30,826 nt of DNA from Mageeibacillus sp. UBA5770 (GTDB lineage Bacteria; Bacillota_A; Clostridia; Saccharofermentanales; Saccharofermentanaceae), in NCBI GenBank assembly GCA_002418705.1, contig DIEQ01000056.1, positions 1 to 30,826 of the forward strand. The letters are read 5' to 3'. Below the pieces are notes generated by a model that saw only the letters and a list, made by a program, of their open reading frames with translations, ran no database searches and was not told where the DNA came from. The position numbers were made by a program, and so were the translations under genes. Of this stretch, positions 1 to 7,066 are shown in pieces; position 1 is the first letter of the stretch; each line of letters opens with the position of its first letter.

Positions 1-1825
1 TCCGGGGAACCGGGTGCGCTACACACTCGCCTGCGGGAGTTACCTGTACGGGAAACGGCGCTTTCCTGGCGACCTTGAGAATGGCTTTATTGTCTGCCAG
101 TACATAGGACATGAAGCCCTTTATCCCAACTTGTTCCTGAGCGATACGAATCAGCATGTGAAGCATGAAGGTAGCAATCCCTCTTCCTGCATAATTTTCG
201 TCTACAACGAAAGCCGCATCGGCGTATGGCTTGTCCTTGTATATTTCATAACGTGCCTCGGCAATAATCTGCTCAGAAGGGCCCGCTTCAATAACCCCTA
301 CAATGGACAGGACGGTTTTGTAATCAATGTTCACATATTCCTGCATCTTTCCATGAGGCATAATTCTTACAGGGTTGAAGTAGCGATAGTAAACTGACTG
401 ATCTGAAAAGCGGTAGAAGAGACGCCTCATCTCATCCTCGTCAGAGGGTTTGATGGCCCGGAAATGTACCATGATACCTTTCTTAAAAGTATGTGTTGCG
501 GTAATGTGTTCCGGGTAGCAATGTCCCGCCTCGGATTGGTAGATCTGGTCCGCATATAGAATCCCCGCATTCTTCGCCTGTCTCACCAGTTCTGCGCGAT
601 CTTCCGGATGGGCAATATCTATCAAGGACAGAGCCCGCTCCCGGACAGTCTTTCCTGTAAGATAGGCAATGCCGTATTCGGTGGCCACGATACTTTGGGA
701 TTCCCGATTGGAAAGGTGATTGCGGTGATTTTCGACGGAAAGACGAATGTTGGATTTCCCGGCCCGGTTGCGACTGGGGAGAGCAAAAATTGTCCGCCCG
801 CCTTGAGATAGTGCAGCGCCGGAGATGAGTTCATGGGCGGCACCGAGGCCGTCAATACCGCCTGTAAGATCAACATTTCGCGCAGTAAGGATAGCAATAT
901 AGTTTTTATTTAGGCCAATTTTTTTAAAATCCATGACCATATCGATGGGATGGAACTCAACAAGGGGATTGCAATCAAGCCACTGCATGAGTACTGATGT
1001 TCCTAAAGCGTATGAGGCAAGTGATGTACCCCAATGGATTTTTTTAAAGTGGTTCGAGACGGCCCCACTTTTTACAAGATCCATGAGAGCGTCGGTGAAG
1101 AAGGGGGTGTGGATCCCCAGATTTCGTTTACGGGTAAGGTGCTTGCCGAGCGCCTCATAGAGAGGACCGATAGAAAAAGAAATGCAGCTTCCGTCATCTA
1201 CGATGGAGGCGATGTTAGCGGCTATCTTCATGTAAACACCGGGTATTTCCCATCGGGGGATGTAGGGTAGCGGATCCGTCGATTGGACGAGATAATCGAA
1301 TTCGGTTACATGGATTATGGTGTGACCAAGGGTGCGGGGTGCATGATCATTAATTTCAGCAACTTTAAGTGAAGCTTGTTCCATTGCGTTCAATGCTACA
1401 TCCACGCTTACACCGAGGCTGGAGTAACCGGTTTCATCAGGCGGTGTGATCTGGATGAAAGCGGCATCTGTTTGAATCGCGCCGGATTTGAACAATGCAG
1501 GGATGCGGGAAAAACGGCTGGGGATAAAATCCACTCGTCCTGCTGTTATAGAGCGGCGGGCCGCACACCCGGAATGAAAGGTCTTCACGCGGTATTTGTC
1601 CGAGTAACAATCATCACCGGAGATACCGTTCTCAAGACCCATGAGTTGGACTATCTGCAAGTCCTGGATGTTGCTTCCGGAGGCGGTCTGGAGATGTCTG
1701 ATGAGAGTTCGGGGTTCAGCCATACCTGTACCGACAAAAATGCTCATGCCGGGTTTTATTGCTGCAAGAACCTTTTCGGGAGAGACAATAAGCTCTTTCC
1801 AGTTTGAAAGATTTCTCTCAGGCAT
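1..1825 (-). CDS. CoA-transferase (acetyl-CoA hydrolase/4-hydroxybutyrate CoA-transferase family) fused to a GNAT acetyltransferase, 3' end cut by the window
   Basis: The minus strand is open from an ATG at 1825 to the window edge with no stop, about 608 residues. Residues 1-430 resemble the acetyl-CoA hydrolase/4-hydroxybutyrate CoA-transferase family, with the C-terminal signature IDGLGAAHELISGAALSQGG followed by TIFALPS. From about residue 452 a GNAT domain starts (HFRAIKPSDEDEMRRLF), with the acetyl-CoA loop AGRGIAT in the R/QxxGxG/A position. Such fusions are known in Geobacter- and Syntrophus-like bacteria; the transferase would move CoA between carboxylic acids, and the GNAT part may acetylate a lysine or the partner domain. 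The start is the only ATG after the in-frame stop about 75 nt upstream. It lies 23 nt after a small ORF and could be the distal gene of the leftward operon. The C-terminus is outside the window. Confidence 0.85.
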   Translation of the reverse strand, partial: MPERNLSNWKELIVSPEKVLAAIKPGMSIFVGTGMAEPRTLIRHLQTASGSNIQDLQIVQLMGLENGISGDDCYSDKYRVKTFHSGCAARRSITAGRVDFIPSRFSRIPALFKSGAIQTDAAFIQITPPDETGYSSLGVSVDVALNAMEQASLKVAEINDHAPRTLGHTIIHVTEFDYLVQSTDPLPYIPRWEIPGVYMKIAANIASIVDDGSCISFSIGPLYEALGKHLTRKRNLGIHTPFFTDALMDLVKSGAVSNHFKKIHWGTSLASYALGTSVLMQWLDCNPLVEFHPIDMVMDFKKIGLNKNYIAILTARNVDLTGGIDGLGAAHELISGAALSQGGRTIFALPSRNRAGKSNIRLSVENHRNHLSNRESQSIVATEYGIAYLTGKTVRERALSLIDIAHPEDRAELVRQAKNAGILYADQIYQSEAGHCYPEHITATHTFKKGIMVHFRAIKPSDEDEMRRLFYRFSDQSVYYRYFNPVRIMPHGKMQEYVNIDYKTVLSIVGVIEAGPSEQIIAEARYEIYKDKPYADAAFVVDENYAGRGIATFMLHMLIRIAQEQVGIKGFMSYVLADNKAILKVARKAPFPVQVTPAGECVAHPVPR

Positions 1826-1848
1826 GGATTGAATCTCTTTATCGTCCG

Positions 1849-2010
1849 CTATTGCATCATCCTGCTCTTTGGCGTTGTTGGCTGAGTGGTCGTTATTTCA
1901 ATAATGCCGTTCATCGCTTCGTATCGCCGAATAATATCACTGATTGCTACAGCCATACGTTTGGCCGTCCTCAAAGTGACAGTAACCTTTGAATCAATCC
2001 TCACAACCAC
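1849..2010 (-). CDS. possible small basic protein, 53 residues
   Basis: A GTG-start ORF (MVVRIDSKVTVTLRTAKRMA...) is preceded by a strong GGGAGG ribosome binding site 8 nt upstream and ends 23 nt before the CoA-transferase start. It begins about 60 nt after the DUF2182 stop, so it fits a continuous leftward transcript. Residues 14-40 could form a basic amphipathic helix; the tail is Thr/Pro-rich. I do not recognise a family. It could also be a translated leader that couples ribosomes to the CoA-transferase. The support is the binding site, spacing and open frame only. Confidence 0.4.
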   Translation of the reverse strand: MVVRIDSKVTVTLRTAKRMAVAISDIIRRYEAMNGIIEITTTQPTTPKSRMMQ

Positions 2011-2071
2011 ACGTATATCCTCCCTACAATTATAAACAGGGTGCTAAAAGCTGATTTAATTCCCTTCATGA

Positions 2072-2884
2072 CTAATGACGAATCAACACGTGCCCACCCG
2101 TTAGAACCCACAACCCCCAAACAATGAGTATAAGCCCGGCCATCCGGCTGATCCACTTGCTGTCCGTAATCTTCTCCAGAAGCATGAAAGCGGTGATCGC
2201 CGCCATCCAGATCATATTCATGACACCCAGCACAAAGGAAAGAACCATGAGAAGCCAGCAGCAGCCTACGCAGAACAGGCCTGCCTTCAGACCCATGACC
2301 ATTGCGCCGCGCCGTCCCTCTCGCCATTCCGCCATCAGGAATCCAAGTGGTGAACGACACTTAGCCATGCAGGCATCCCGGAAGGGCGTCCATTGGAAGA
2401 TACCGGCAGCTATCAACAACAAGCCGCCCAGAAGAGGACTGGTAATCACCAGATGATGTGTCAGCAGAGCGGAGAGATGAAGTCCCCACTGTGCCAGCGT
2501 GGCCACAGAGCTGTATGCCGTCCAGACGGCAAGGTATCCCAGGATGAAGAACCATGTTGGGATGAGGGGATTATCGCTATTACTTTGCTGCCCATTGACG
2601 GTAGCAAACATCATGATCATGGGTGTGGCAGCGGGGAGCATCATTGCCGCCATCATAATGGTCCACATGACGAATAGATGTATTATGTCCCCCATCCCCC
2701 AGTGCATCAGGCAGGGCTTGGTCATATTCATCTCCGTTCCCATCATATTCATCGCCATATGAATCATGTATGCCCAGGAGAAAACAGTTATCATAGCGAG
2801 ACCGGAAAATATGATCAGCCGGTCCTTGTGGAGCAGATTCAGCGTCGCCAGTTTTTCCGAAATAAACCTTTTCGTGTCTGTCAT
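2072..2884 (-). CDS. DUF2182 predicted metal-binding integral membrane protein
   Basis: A 270-residue polytopic membrane protein with several hydrophobic helices. A methionine-rich segment lies near residues 37-75 (MAMNMMGTEMNM, CLMHWGMGD, MWTIMMAAMMLP), and a C-x2-CC motif (FCVGCCW) lies in a later helix. These features match the DUF2182/COG5486 family of predicted metal-binding membrane proteins, whose substrate is not established. The ATG at 2884 overlaps the stop of the DUF1326 gene as ATGA, indicating translational coupling; the frame stays open to 3061, but that extension lies inside the DUF1326 coding region. DUF1326 and DUF2182 genes are commonly adjacent. Met and Cys richness suggests a soft metal or metalloid (inference). 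Confidence 0.85.
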   Translation of the reverse strand: MTDTKRFISEKLATLNLLHKDRLIIFSGLAMITVFSWAYMIHMAMNMMGTEMNMTKPCLMHWGMGDIIHLFVMWTIMMAAMMLPAATPMIMMFATVNGQQSNSDNPLIPTWFFILGYLAVWTAYSSVATLAQWGLHLSALLTHHLVITSPLLGGLLLIAAGIFQWTPFRDACMAKCRSPLGFLMAEWREGRRGAMVMGLKAGLFCVGCCWLLMVLSFVLGVMNMIWMAAITAFMLLEKITDSKWISRMAGLILIVWGLWVLTGGHVLIRH

Positions 2885-3510
2885 TGCGCCGTCCATGAAA
2901 ATTTTGAATACAGTGCATGTGTTCCTTTGGTCGAGAATGTGTAGTCGTCTCCGTCTTTCCACCACGTTTCCCCCGAAGCAACGACCTGACGTGTTGAATG
3001 CAGATAGTTGAACATATTCTCGATCGTGACTGTCTGATCCCGATCCTGACCGCGGAGACACTCGACCGTCGTATCAAAGATATCTTCGACCCACATCCGC
3101 TTCTTCTTCCCTTGATCATCGAAGTGGATCGGTAAATAACGTGTCGGCCTGCGCTTTTCAACGAAGCGGCTGAGGATGACCCAGGGGCCGCCTGACTGCC
3201 CTGTGAGAATGTCCTCGATCGCTTTACGCTGGATATCATCGGCCCGTTCGTCGATGAAGATCGTCTCAACCCATTTTCCGTTGAACATCAATTGGGGCGT
3301 ATCATACAGAATGATGACGTTGAGACCGTGAAGAGGAATTCCGTTGAACTCGCCTTCATCGATGTGAATCGACCAGTGGCCGAGACAGCGTTCATACGTG
3401 CAGAGTTGCCTAAAGGAAATGTGAGCCGGGCAAACAATCTGACAATTGCAGTTTTCAAAAAGGAGCCCTTTTGCCCACCATTTCTTTGTTGTCTGTTTCA
3501 TTTCCGTCAT
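2881..3510 (-). CDS. DUF1326 domain protein
   Basis: A 209-residue soluble protein with the N-terminal cysteine cluster typical of DUF1326 (COG5588): ENCNCQIVCPAHIS, Cys21, Cys23 and Cys27. The rest is a mixed alpha/beta domain without a recognised catalytic motif. The start has an AGGAGG site 5 nt upstream. The stop overlaps the start of DUF2182 by 4 nt, so the two are very likely made together. The biochemical role of the family is unknown; the CxC motif and Met-rich membrane partner suggest metal delivery or binding (inference). A 14-bp perfect palindrome lies just upstream of its start. Confidence 0.85.
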   Translation of the reverse strand: MTEMKQTTKKWWAKGLLFENCNCQIVCPAHISFRQLCTYERCLGHWSIHIDEGEFNGIPLHGLNVIILYDTPQLMFNGKWVETIFIDERADDIQRKAIEDILTGQSGGPWVILSRFVEKRRPTRYLPIHFDDQGKKKRMWVEDIFDTTVECLRGQDRDQTVTIENMFNYLHSTRQVVASGETWWKDGDDYTFSTKGTHALYSKFSWTAQ

Positions 3511-3531
3511 AAATCCTCCTCATTAAACTTA

Positions 3532-3545
3532 ATAGAGATCTCTAT
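3532..3545. repeat. 14-bp perfect palindrome upstream of the DUF1326 gene
   Basis: The sequence ATAGAGATCTCTAT is its own reverse complement. It lies 22 nt upstream of the DUF1326 start, in the gap after the upstream methyltransferase. It could be an operator for an internal promoter or an RNA hairpin. No convincing -35/-10 pair was seen next to it. Confidence 0.4.
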
Positions 3546-3600
3546 GAGACATGTTTTTTTGCGATCGTTCTGCCGGTGATGAAGTACTGTGGGCTTCCTT

Positions 3601-4227
3601 CTATTTCACGCCGCTGGCGAGGAAAATACTGATCTTTGCCAGGACTGCTCCGCATGTTGAGCGGGTGCAGCAATCTTCACCGGCACAACTTACGGACACA
3701 TTGTTGAGCCCTGCTTCTGTCAGCCATTGTTGAACATCCGGCCGTTCAAAACCCGGCCACCGGTCACAATGCTCATCTTTAAGAAAGGTATAATCATGGT
3801 CATCGAGATCGGTTATCACGAGTTTCCCTCCCGGTTTCAGGATTCTGGACATTTCCTGGATAGCTGCCGCCGGTGTTTCCACATGATGGAGATACATATT
3901 GGCGAAGACGTAATCGACGGCGTTATCGCCTATAGGCAAAGTCTCAGCAACACCGAGGCGATACTGGATGCCGGGATGAGCTGCGAATTTCTTTTTCATC
4001 ACTTCCAGCATGGCCGCCGACTGATCCACGGCAATCACCTGTATGCCCTTTTGGATAAGTCCTTCCGTGATGAAACCGCTACCGGCCCCGATGTCGGCGG
4101 CCAGTTCCCCGACGCACCCCCCTGCGACAGAAAAGGCTTTTTCACGCACTGCTTCAGAGAAAAAGCCCTTCCGCATGGTATCCCATCGGGGGGCAACATT
4201 ATTGAAATAGCTTTTACTGTTCGACAT
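3601..4227 (-). CDS. class I SAM-dependent methyltransferase with a C-terminal cysteine cluster
   Basis: A 208-residue Rossmann-fold methyltransferase. Motif I is LAADIGAGSGFITEG, followed by the acidic strand IQVIAVDQSAAMLEVM and the post-motif region RILKPGGKLVITDLDDHD. The family is the broad UbiE/Methyltransf_11 group. The C-terminus has a Cys cluster, CAGEDCCTRSTCG (Cys181, 186, 187, 192), not usual for this group and suitable for binding a trivalent metalloid. Start MSNSKSYFNN at 4227 is preferred: the frame runs on to 4326, but that extension translates a palindromic repeat. The ribosome binding site is weak. It lies downstream of arsM on the same strand, so a role in metalloid or small-thiol methylation is inferred; the substrate is unknown. 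Confidence 0.8.
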   Translation of the reverse strand: MSNSKSYFNNVAPRWDTMRKGFFSEAVREKAFSVAGGCVGELAADIGAGSGFITEGLIQKGIQVIAVDQSAAMLEVMKKKFAAHPGIQYRLGVAETLPIGDNAVDYVFANMYLHHVETPAAAIQEMSRILKPGGKLVITDLDDHDYTFLKDEHCDRWPGFERPDVQQWLTEAGLNNVSVSCAGEDCCTRSTCGAVLAKISIFLASGVK

Positions 4228-4249
4228 CGGCTTAATATTCCCTTTCCGA

Positions 4250-4290
4250 CTACCCTCTTCCCACTTATGCCAAAGAGGGAAAGGGGGTAG
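4250..4290. repeat. 41-bp imperfect palindromic element
   Basis: The element begins CTACCCTCTTCCC and ends GGGAAAGGGGGTAG, with arms that pair around ATGCC. It sits between two methyltransferase genes. It resembles the short dispersed CCCTTT/AAAGGG palindromes common in intergenic regions of Desulfobacterota. It may stabilise or attenuate the leftward transcript. Copy number in the genome cannot be judged here. Confidence 0.5.
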
Positions 4291-4355
4291 ACAAATTCTA
4301 TAAAAAGTTGGTCTGCGTTGTAGCATGGTCCGACATCATCAAGTAACGCCGCATC

Positions 4356-5051
4356 CTACTTGTGTGCGATGATGACCTCGGAAGGAAATAGAAATTGTTG
4401 AATATATTCCCTTTTCTCAACCTTGAACCCATGTTCGCTTAATTTGTCTGATAAGTTGACCCCTCGGCAGCCGCCCATCAGCCTGGGAGCCATATTGTAA
4501 ATGAAATCATAGATATTGCTCCCGAATCTTTCACCTGTCGTCATATTAACCATGACGAGCCGAGCCTGCTCTTTCAGTACCCGTCTGAACTCCTTAATTA
4601 CCTTGTCCATATCCGATTCGGACATGAGATCAACCATGTAGCTGTTCACCAGCACGTCAACGGAATGGTCTCTCATCGGAAGATGGAATGCTGTACCGGT
4701 GTTGAGCGTAAAATTGGCCCCCGATAATTTCTTCAGCCTTTTTCCCGCTTTCTTCAACATTCCTTTGGAAAGGTCTATCCCCGTATTGTCACCATGAGGA
4801 TTTCTTTTCACGATTTCATAAAATGCCAGACCCGTGCCGACGGCTACTTCCAGGATGGTTGAGCCATCCTCGATTTTGGCCAATTCAATCGCTCGCTTGC
4901 GGGCGCGAGATTCCGTCAGCATTCCCCAGATGTCGTAAATTCCCGCCAATTTATCACAGACATCCCCAATTTCAGTTTGGGAAACCCGAGCCTCCCGCTT
5001 TTTCGATGAGGAACACCATCCGTATCCGCAGCAGGAAATAGCATAATTCAT
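4356..5051 (-). CDS. class I SAM-dependent methyltransferase with an N-terminal CC-x4-C motif
   Basis: A 231-residue methyltransferase. The N-terminus carries ISCCGYGWC (Cys7, Cys8, Cys13) before the catalytic domain. SAM-binding motif I is ILEVAVGTGLAFYEIV, with NTGIDLSKGMLKKAGKR following and a C-terminal substrate region GGCRGVNLSDKL. It resembles UbiE/phospholipid N-methyltransferase-like proteins of Geobacter-type bacteria. The start has an AAGGAG site. Its cysteine pattern parallels those of ArsM and the AbrB-like protein of the same transcript, so metalloid-related chemistry is plausible, but the substrate cannot be read from the sequence. It is not a close copy of the neighbouring methyltransferase. 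Confidence 0.8.
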   Translation of the reverse strand: MNYAISCCGYGWCSSSKKREARVSQTEIGDVCDKLAGIYDIWGMLTESRARKRAIELAKIEDGSTILEVAVGTGLAFYEIVKRNPHGDNTGIDLSKGMLKKAGKRLKKLSGANFTLNTGTAFHLPMRDHSVDVLVNSYMVDLMSESDMDKVIKEFRRVLKEQARLVMVNMTTGERFGSNIYDFIYNMAPRLMGGCRGVNLSDKLSEHGFKVEKREYIQQFLFPSEVIIAHK

Positions 5052-5072
5052 TATTTTCTCCTTTTCGTAAGG

Positions 5073-5135
5073 TAATGGCTATCTGTCTATCTTTTGACGG
5101 CGACCCTCTTGATGCTGGCGACGATGGACAGACTC
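5073..5135 (-). pseudogene. remnant of a second arsM 3' end
   Basis: This gap is homologous at the nucleotide level to the end of arsM and its trailer (about 5707-5768). Both share TTGATGCTGGCGA and the same flanking order through to TAATGGC. Read on the minus strand it gives SIVASIKRVAVKR and a stop, against [12 protein letters not shown] in intact ArsM. Only the last 15 or so codons remain. It points to a past tandem arsM copy or to recombination between arsM-type genes. Confidence 0.7.
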
Positions 5136-5150
5136 TTTTCAGGAGCTTAA

Positions 5151-5693
5151 TCACTCCACTAACATCAGGCAGTATATGTTTTGCGTTTCAGCCTTTTCTC
5201 TCAGCGCCTGTATGGGAAGCCCGTTATTCCGCGCCGTCTGGTAGACATCAATTCCACACGATTCCATGGACGGTCGTGCCTTGTGACCAAAATTGCAGGA
5301 GGTTCCTTTTAGTTTTGCGCATTCCTTGCATAAACCACAGGGACCGGCGATATAGACAAAGGCTTTGTAATACCCTTCTTTGAAAATCTCCCCTTCCAGT
5401 TCGACCAGCGATACCATCAATTTATGAGTTTGTTTCCCGCGGTCGGGAGTTTTCGGCGTTTCGAGATGAAAGAGGATGGCCTGTCCATAGCTGTCAAGGA
5501 CCTTGCGCGTCTCTTCGGGTGTTGGCGTGTTCGGTGGGCAGCAATGGCTCAAGCCGTAACCGGCGCAACCGAACTGGCATTTCAGCCGGACCCAGGGTGA
5601 GGTAACTACGCTGGATGGGAGAATCGGCTGGGCATGGGTGAAGCCTATCTCTACGCCTTTTTCGCAATATTTCTTAATATTGTCACTCGTCAT
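5151..5693 (-). CDS. DUF2284 cysteine-rich putative metal-binding protein
   Basis: A 180-residue protein with a full set of DUF2284 (COG5423) cysteines: Cys39 and Cys43 (KCQFGCAGYG), Cys51-Cys52 (SHCCPPNTPTPEET), a cluster GPCGLCKEC (Cys119, 122, 125), then Cys133 and Cys146. The spacing looks like iron-sulfur or metal coordination. The start has GAGGTG 5 nt upstream. It follows arsM by 32 nt, so the two are probably co-transcribed. The family has no settled function; corrinoid/methyl-transfer and metal-resistance neighbourhoods are common for it. A role as redox partner or metalloid-binding protein for the methylation pathway is inference. Confidence 0.85.
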   Translation of the reverse strand: MTSDNIKKYCEKGVEIGFTHAQPILPSSVVTSPWVRLKCQFGCAGYGLSHCCPPNTPTPEETRKVLDSYGQAILFHLETPKTPDRGKQTHKLMVSLVELEGEIFKEGYYKAFVYIAGPCGLCKECAKLKGTSCNFGHKARPSMESCGIDVYQTARNNGLPIQALREKAETQNIYCLMLVE

Positions 5694-5725
5694 AAATACA
5701 CCTCATAATGGCGCTCTTTGTCTGC

Positions 5726-6553
5726 CTATGCCTTGATGGCGGCCACCTTGATGCTGGCGATGGAAGTTGCCAACTGCTCAGCCATTGCTTGCAAGTTAAC
5801 GCTGTCACTGCCGGTCTCCTGTGCCGCCGGATGATTGACAATTTCCTGTATGGGGAATAGGGTTTCGGCGATAATTTGAACATCCCCAAAGCCTGCCGCC
5901 GATATCTTCTGCAGGTAGTCGTCTTTCCTGAGCGCCCCGGCCACACACCCGGTGTAGGCGGCTACCGATTCATGCAATGCCGCCGGCAGTTCTTTCAGCA
6001 AGACAATATCGGATACCATCAGACGGCCACCTGGCTTGAGGACCCGGAAGACCTCCCGGAAAACCCGTCCCTTGTCCGGGGAAAGATTGATGACGCAATT
6101 GGAAATGATAATGTCCGCTATGCTATCCGCAACGGGGAGATTCTCGATTTCCCCCAGGCGGAACTCGACGTTCTGATAACTGCCTTTTTGGGCGTTCGCC
6201 TGCGCCTTGTCGAGCATTTCGGGGGTCATGTCCACACCGATAACCCGACCCTTCTCCCCCACTGCCTTGGCGGCGAGGAAGCAATCGAAGCCCGCCCCCG
6301 CGCCTAGATCGTTAACGGTTTCTCCGGCCTGAAGCGAGGCCAAGGCCACGGGATTCCCGCAGCCCAGACCAAGATTCGCCCCGTCAGGCACTGCCTGGAA
6401 GTCTTCGGGACGGTAGCCGACGCCCAAACTGATATTTTCAACAAGGCTTTCACCTCCACAGCAACCAGCCGATGGCAAACAACACGTCCCCGTTTTGGTT
6501 GCGATATCACCGTAACGGTCCCTTACGGCCTTCCTGATTTCTTCCGCTTTCAT
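5726..6553 (-). CDS. arsM: arsenite S-adenosylmethionine methyltransferase
   Basis: A 275-residue ArsM. It methylates As(III) using SAM and thiols, giving mono-, di- and trimethylarsenicals, the last volatile. SAM motif I is [16 protein letters not shown]; the three cysteines typical of ArsM are present as GCGNP (Cys65), SNCVINL (Cys153) and YTGCVAGA (Cys203). Two extra N-terminal pairs, [10 protein letters not shown] (24-25 and 31-32), could collect As(III). The start [10 protein letters not shown] at 6553 has AGGAGG upstream and its ATG overlaps the stop of the AbrB-like gene (ATGA), so the two are translationally coupled. The frame extends to 6667, but that lies inside the upstream gene. 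The last 40 residues are Ala/Ile/Ser-rich. Confidence 0.93.
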   Translation of the reverse strand: MKAEEIRKAVRDRYGDIATKTGTCCLPSAGCCGGESLVENISLGVGYRPEDFQAVPDGANLGLGCGNPVALASLQAGETVNDLGAGAGFDCFLAAKAVGEKGRVIGVDMTPEMLDKAQANAQKGSYQNVEFRLGEIENLPVADSIADIIISNCVINLSPDKGRVFREVFRVLKPGGRLMVSDIVLLKELPAALHESVAAYTGCVAGALRKDDYLQKISAAGFGDVQIIAETLFPIQEIVNHPAAQETGSDSVNLQAMAEQLATSIASIKVAAIKA

Positions 6554-6840
6554 CTTCCTGCTCCTCCTAAGTTGCTCATGATGGGACCGAGAAATTCCCG
6601 GACCCGCTCGGCAAGATTGTCGGCTTTTATCAATGTCAAACAACAAACCTCGCCATCTTTTTCCCAACTGATCAGGGCCAGCTTGTCTCCGGCCTTAATG
6701 TTTCCCCGCTCCCGCAATTCCTTGGGCAGCACCATCTGCCCCCGCTCATCAACGCTGATCAGCGCTTCAACGCGGCAGCAACTGGTAACACCACTTGCGG
6801 ATACACAACAGGATCCCTTCTTCTGATTTTCTTTAATCAT
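6550..6840 (-). CDS. AbrB/MazE-type DNA-binding protein, HgcAB-associated (HgcC-like) family
   Basis: A 96-residue protein with a SpoVT-AbrB swapped-hairpin domain (SVDERGQMVLPKELRER, residues 29-45). It is flanked by Cys pairs Cys11-12, Cys21-22 and Cys66-67 (EVCCLTLIK). The pattern CCRVEA-x3-VDERGQMVLPKE and KADNLAERV matches what I remember of the HgcAB-associated AbrB-like protein found beside mercury-methylation and arsM genes. No hgcA or hgcB is in this window. The start has GAGGTG upstream. As first gene of the leftward operon it probably senses a thiophilic metal or metalloid and may regulate its own promoter through the dyad at 6866-6900 (inference). Confidence 0.85.
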   Translation of the reverse strand: MIKENQKKGSCCVSASGVTSCCRVEALISVDERGQMVLPKELRERGNIKAGDKLALISWEKDGEVCCLTLIKADNLAERVREFLGPIMSNLGGAGR

Positions 6841-6865
6841 TTTTTCACCTCATGTTGATTATTCT

Positions 6866-6900
6866 GATTAGCAATATAAAATCAATTATATCTGATAATC
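6866..6900. promoter_or_regulatory. 35-bp dyad, probable operator of the leftward arsM operon
   Basis: On the minus strand the arms GATTATCAGATATAA and TTATATTGCTAATC form a near-perfect inverted repeat around a 6-nt centre. It begins 3 bp downstream of the -10 element and overlaps the likely transcription start, a normal place for a repressor site. ArsR or the AbrB-like protein are the candidate binders. Confidence 0.55.
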
Positions 6901-6903
6901 CTG

Positions 6904-6932
6904 AATATAAGTAGCGGTAAGAAATTTGTCAA
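6904..6932 (-). promoter_or_regulatory. sigma-70 promoter of the leftward arsM operon
   Basis: The minus strand reads TTGACA (6927-6932), a 17-nt spacer and TATATT (6904-6909), nearly consensus. The first gene, the AbrB-like protein, starts about 65 nt downstream. Confidence 0.75.
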
Positions 6933-7007
6933 GTATTAAGTGGAAAAATATTTGCTTGTTTATTCATGTCGTTATCAAAATATGGCGTCAAAAGATTCAA
7001 ATTTGAA

Positions 7008-7036
7008 TTGACAAAATCATATTTTCCTATATTGTA
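7008..7036 (+). promoter_or_regulatory. sigma-70 promoter of the arsR operon
   Basis: TTGACA at 7008-7013 is followed by TATTGT (7030-7035, 16-nt spacer) or ATTGTA (7031-7036, 17-nt spacer). Transcription should begin near 7042, only about 25 nt before the preferred arsR start. Confidence 0.65.
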
Positions 7037-7051
7037 TGCACAATTATGAAC

Positions 7052-7061
7052 ATATGCATAT
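7052..7061. promoter_or_regulatory. candidate ArsR operator
   Basis: ATATGCATAT is a perfect 10-bp palindrome within a wider AT-rich dyad, CATATGCATATATG. It falls about 10-20 nt downstream of the predicted transcription start and just before the arsR start at 7067, where a bound repressor would block initiation or clearance. CATATG-containing dyads are typical ArsR-type sites. Confidence 0.4.
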
Positions 7062-7066
7062 ATGAT

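Noticed and set aside
622..897. A 91-codon minus-strand frame and several plus-strand frames between 14 and 1992
   Set aside because: They are shadows of the long CoA-transferase/GNAT frame that runs off the window edge without a stop.
2885..3061. N-terminal extension of the DUF2182 gene to 3061
   Set aside because: The extension is inside the DUF1326 coding region and low-complexity; the ATGA overlap at 2881-2884 is a normal coupled start.
2580..3269. A 229-codon frame on the minus strand spanning DUF2182 and DUF1326
   Set aside because: It is out of frame with both recognisable families, and its composition is that of a frame shadow.
4228..4326. N-terminal extension of the methyltransferase to 4326
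   Set aside because: It translates the palindromic repeat at 4250-4290; the conserved domain starts after MSNSKSYFNN.
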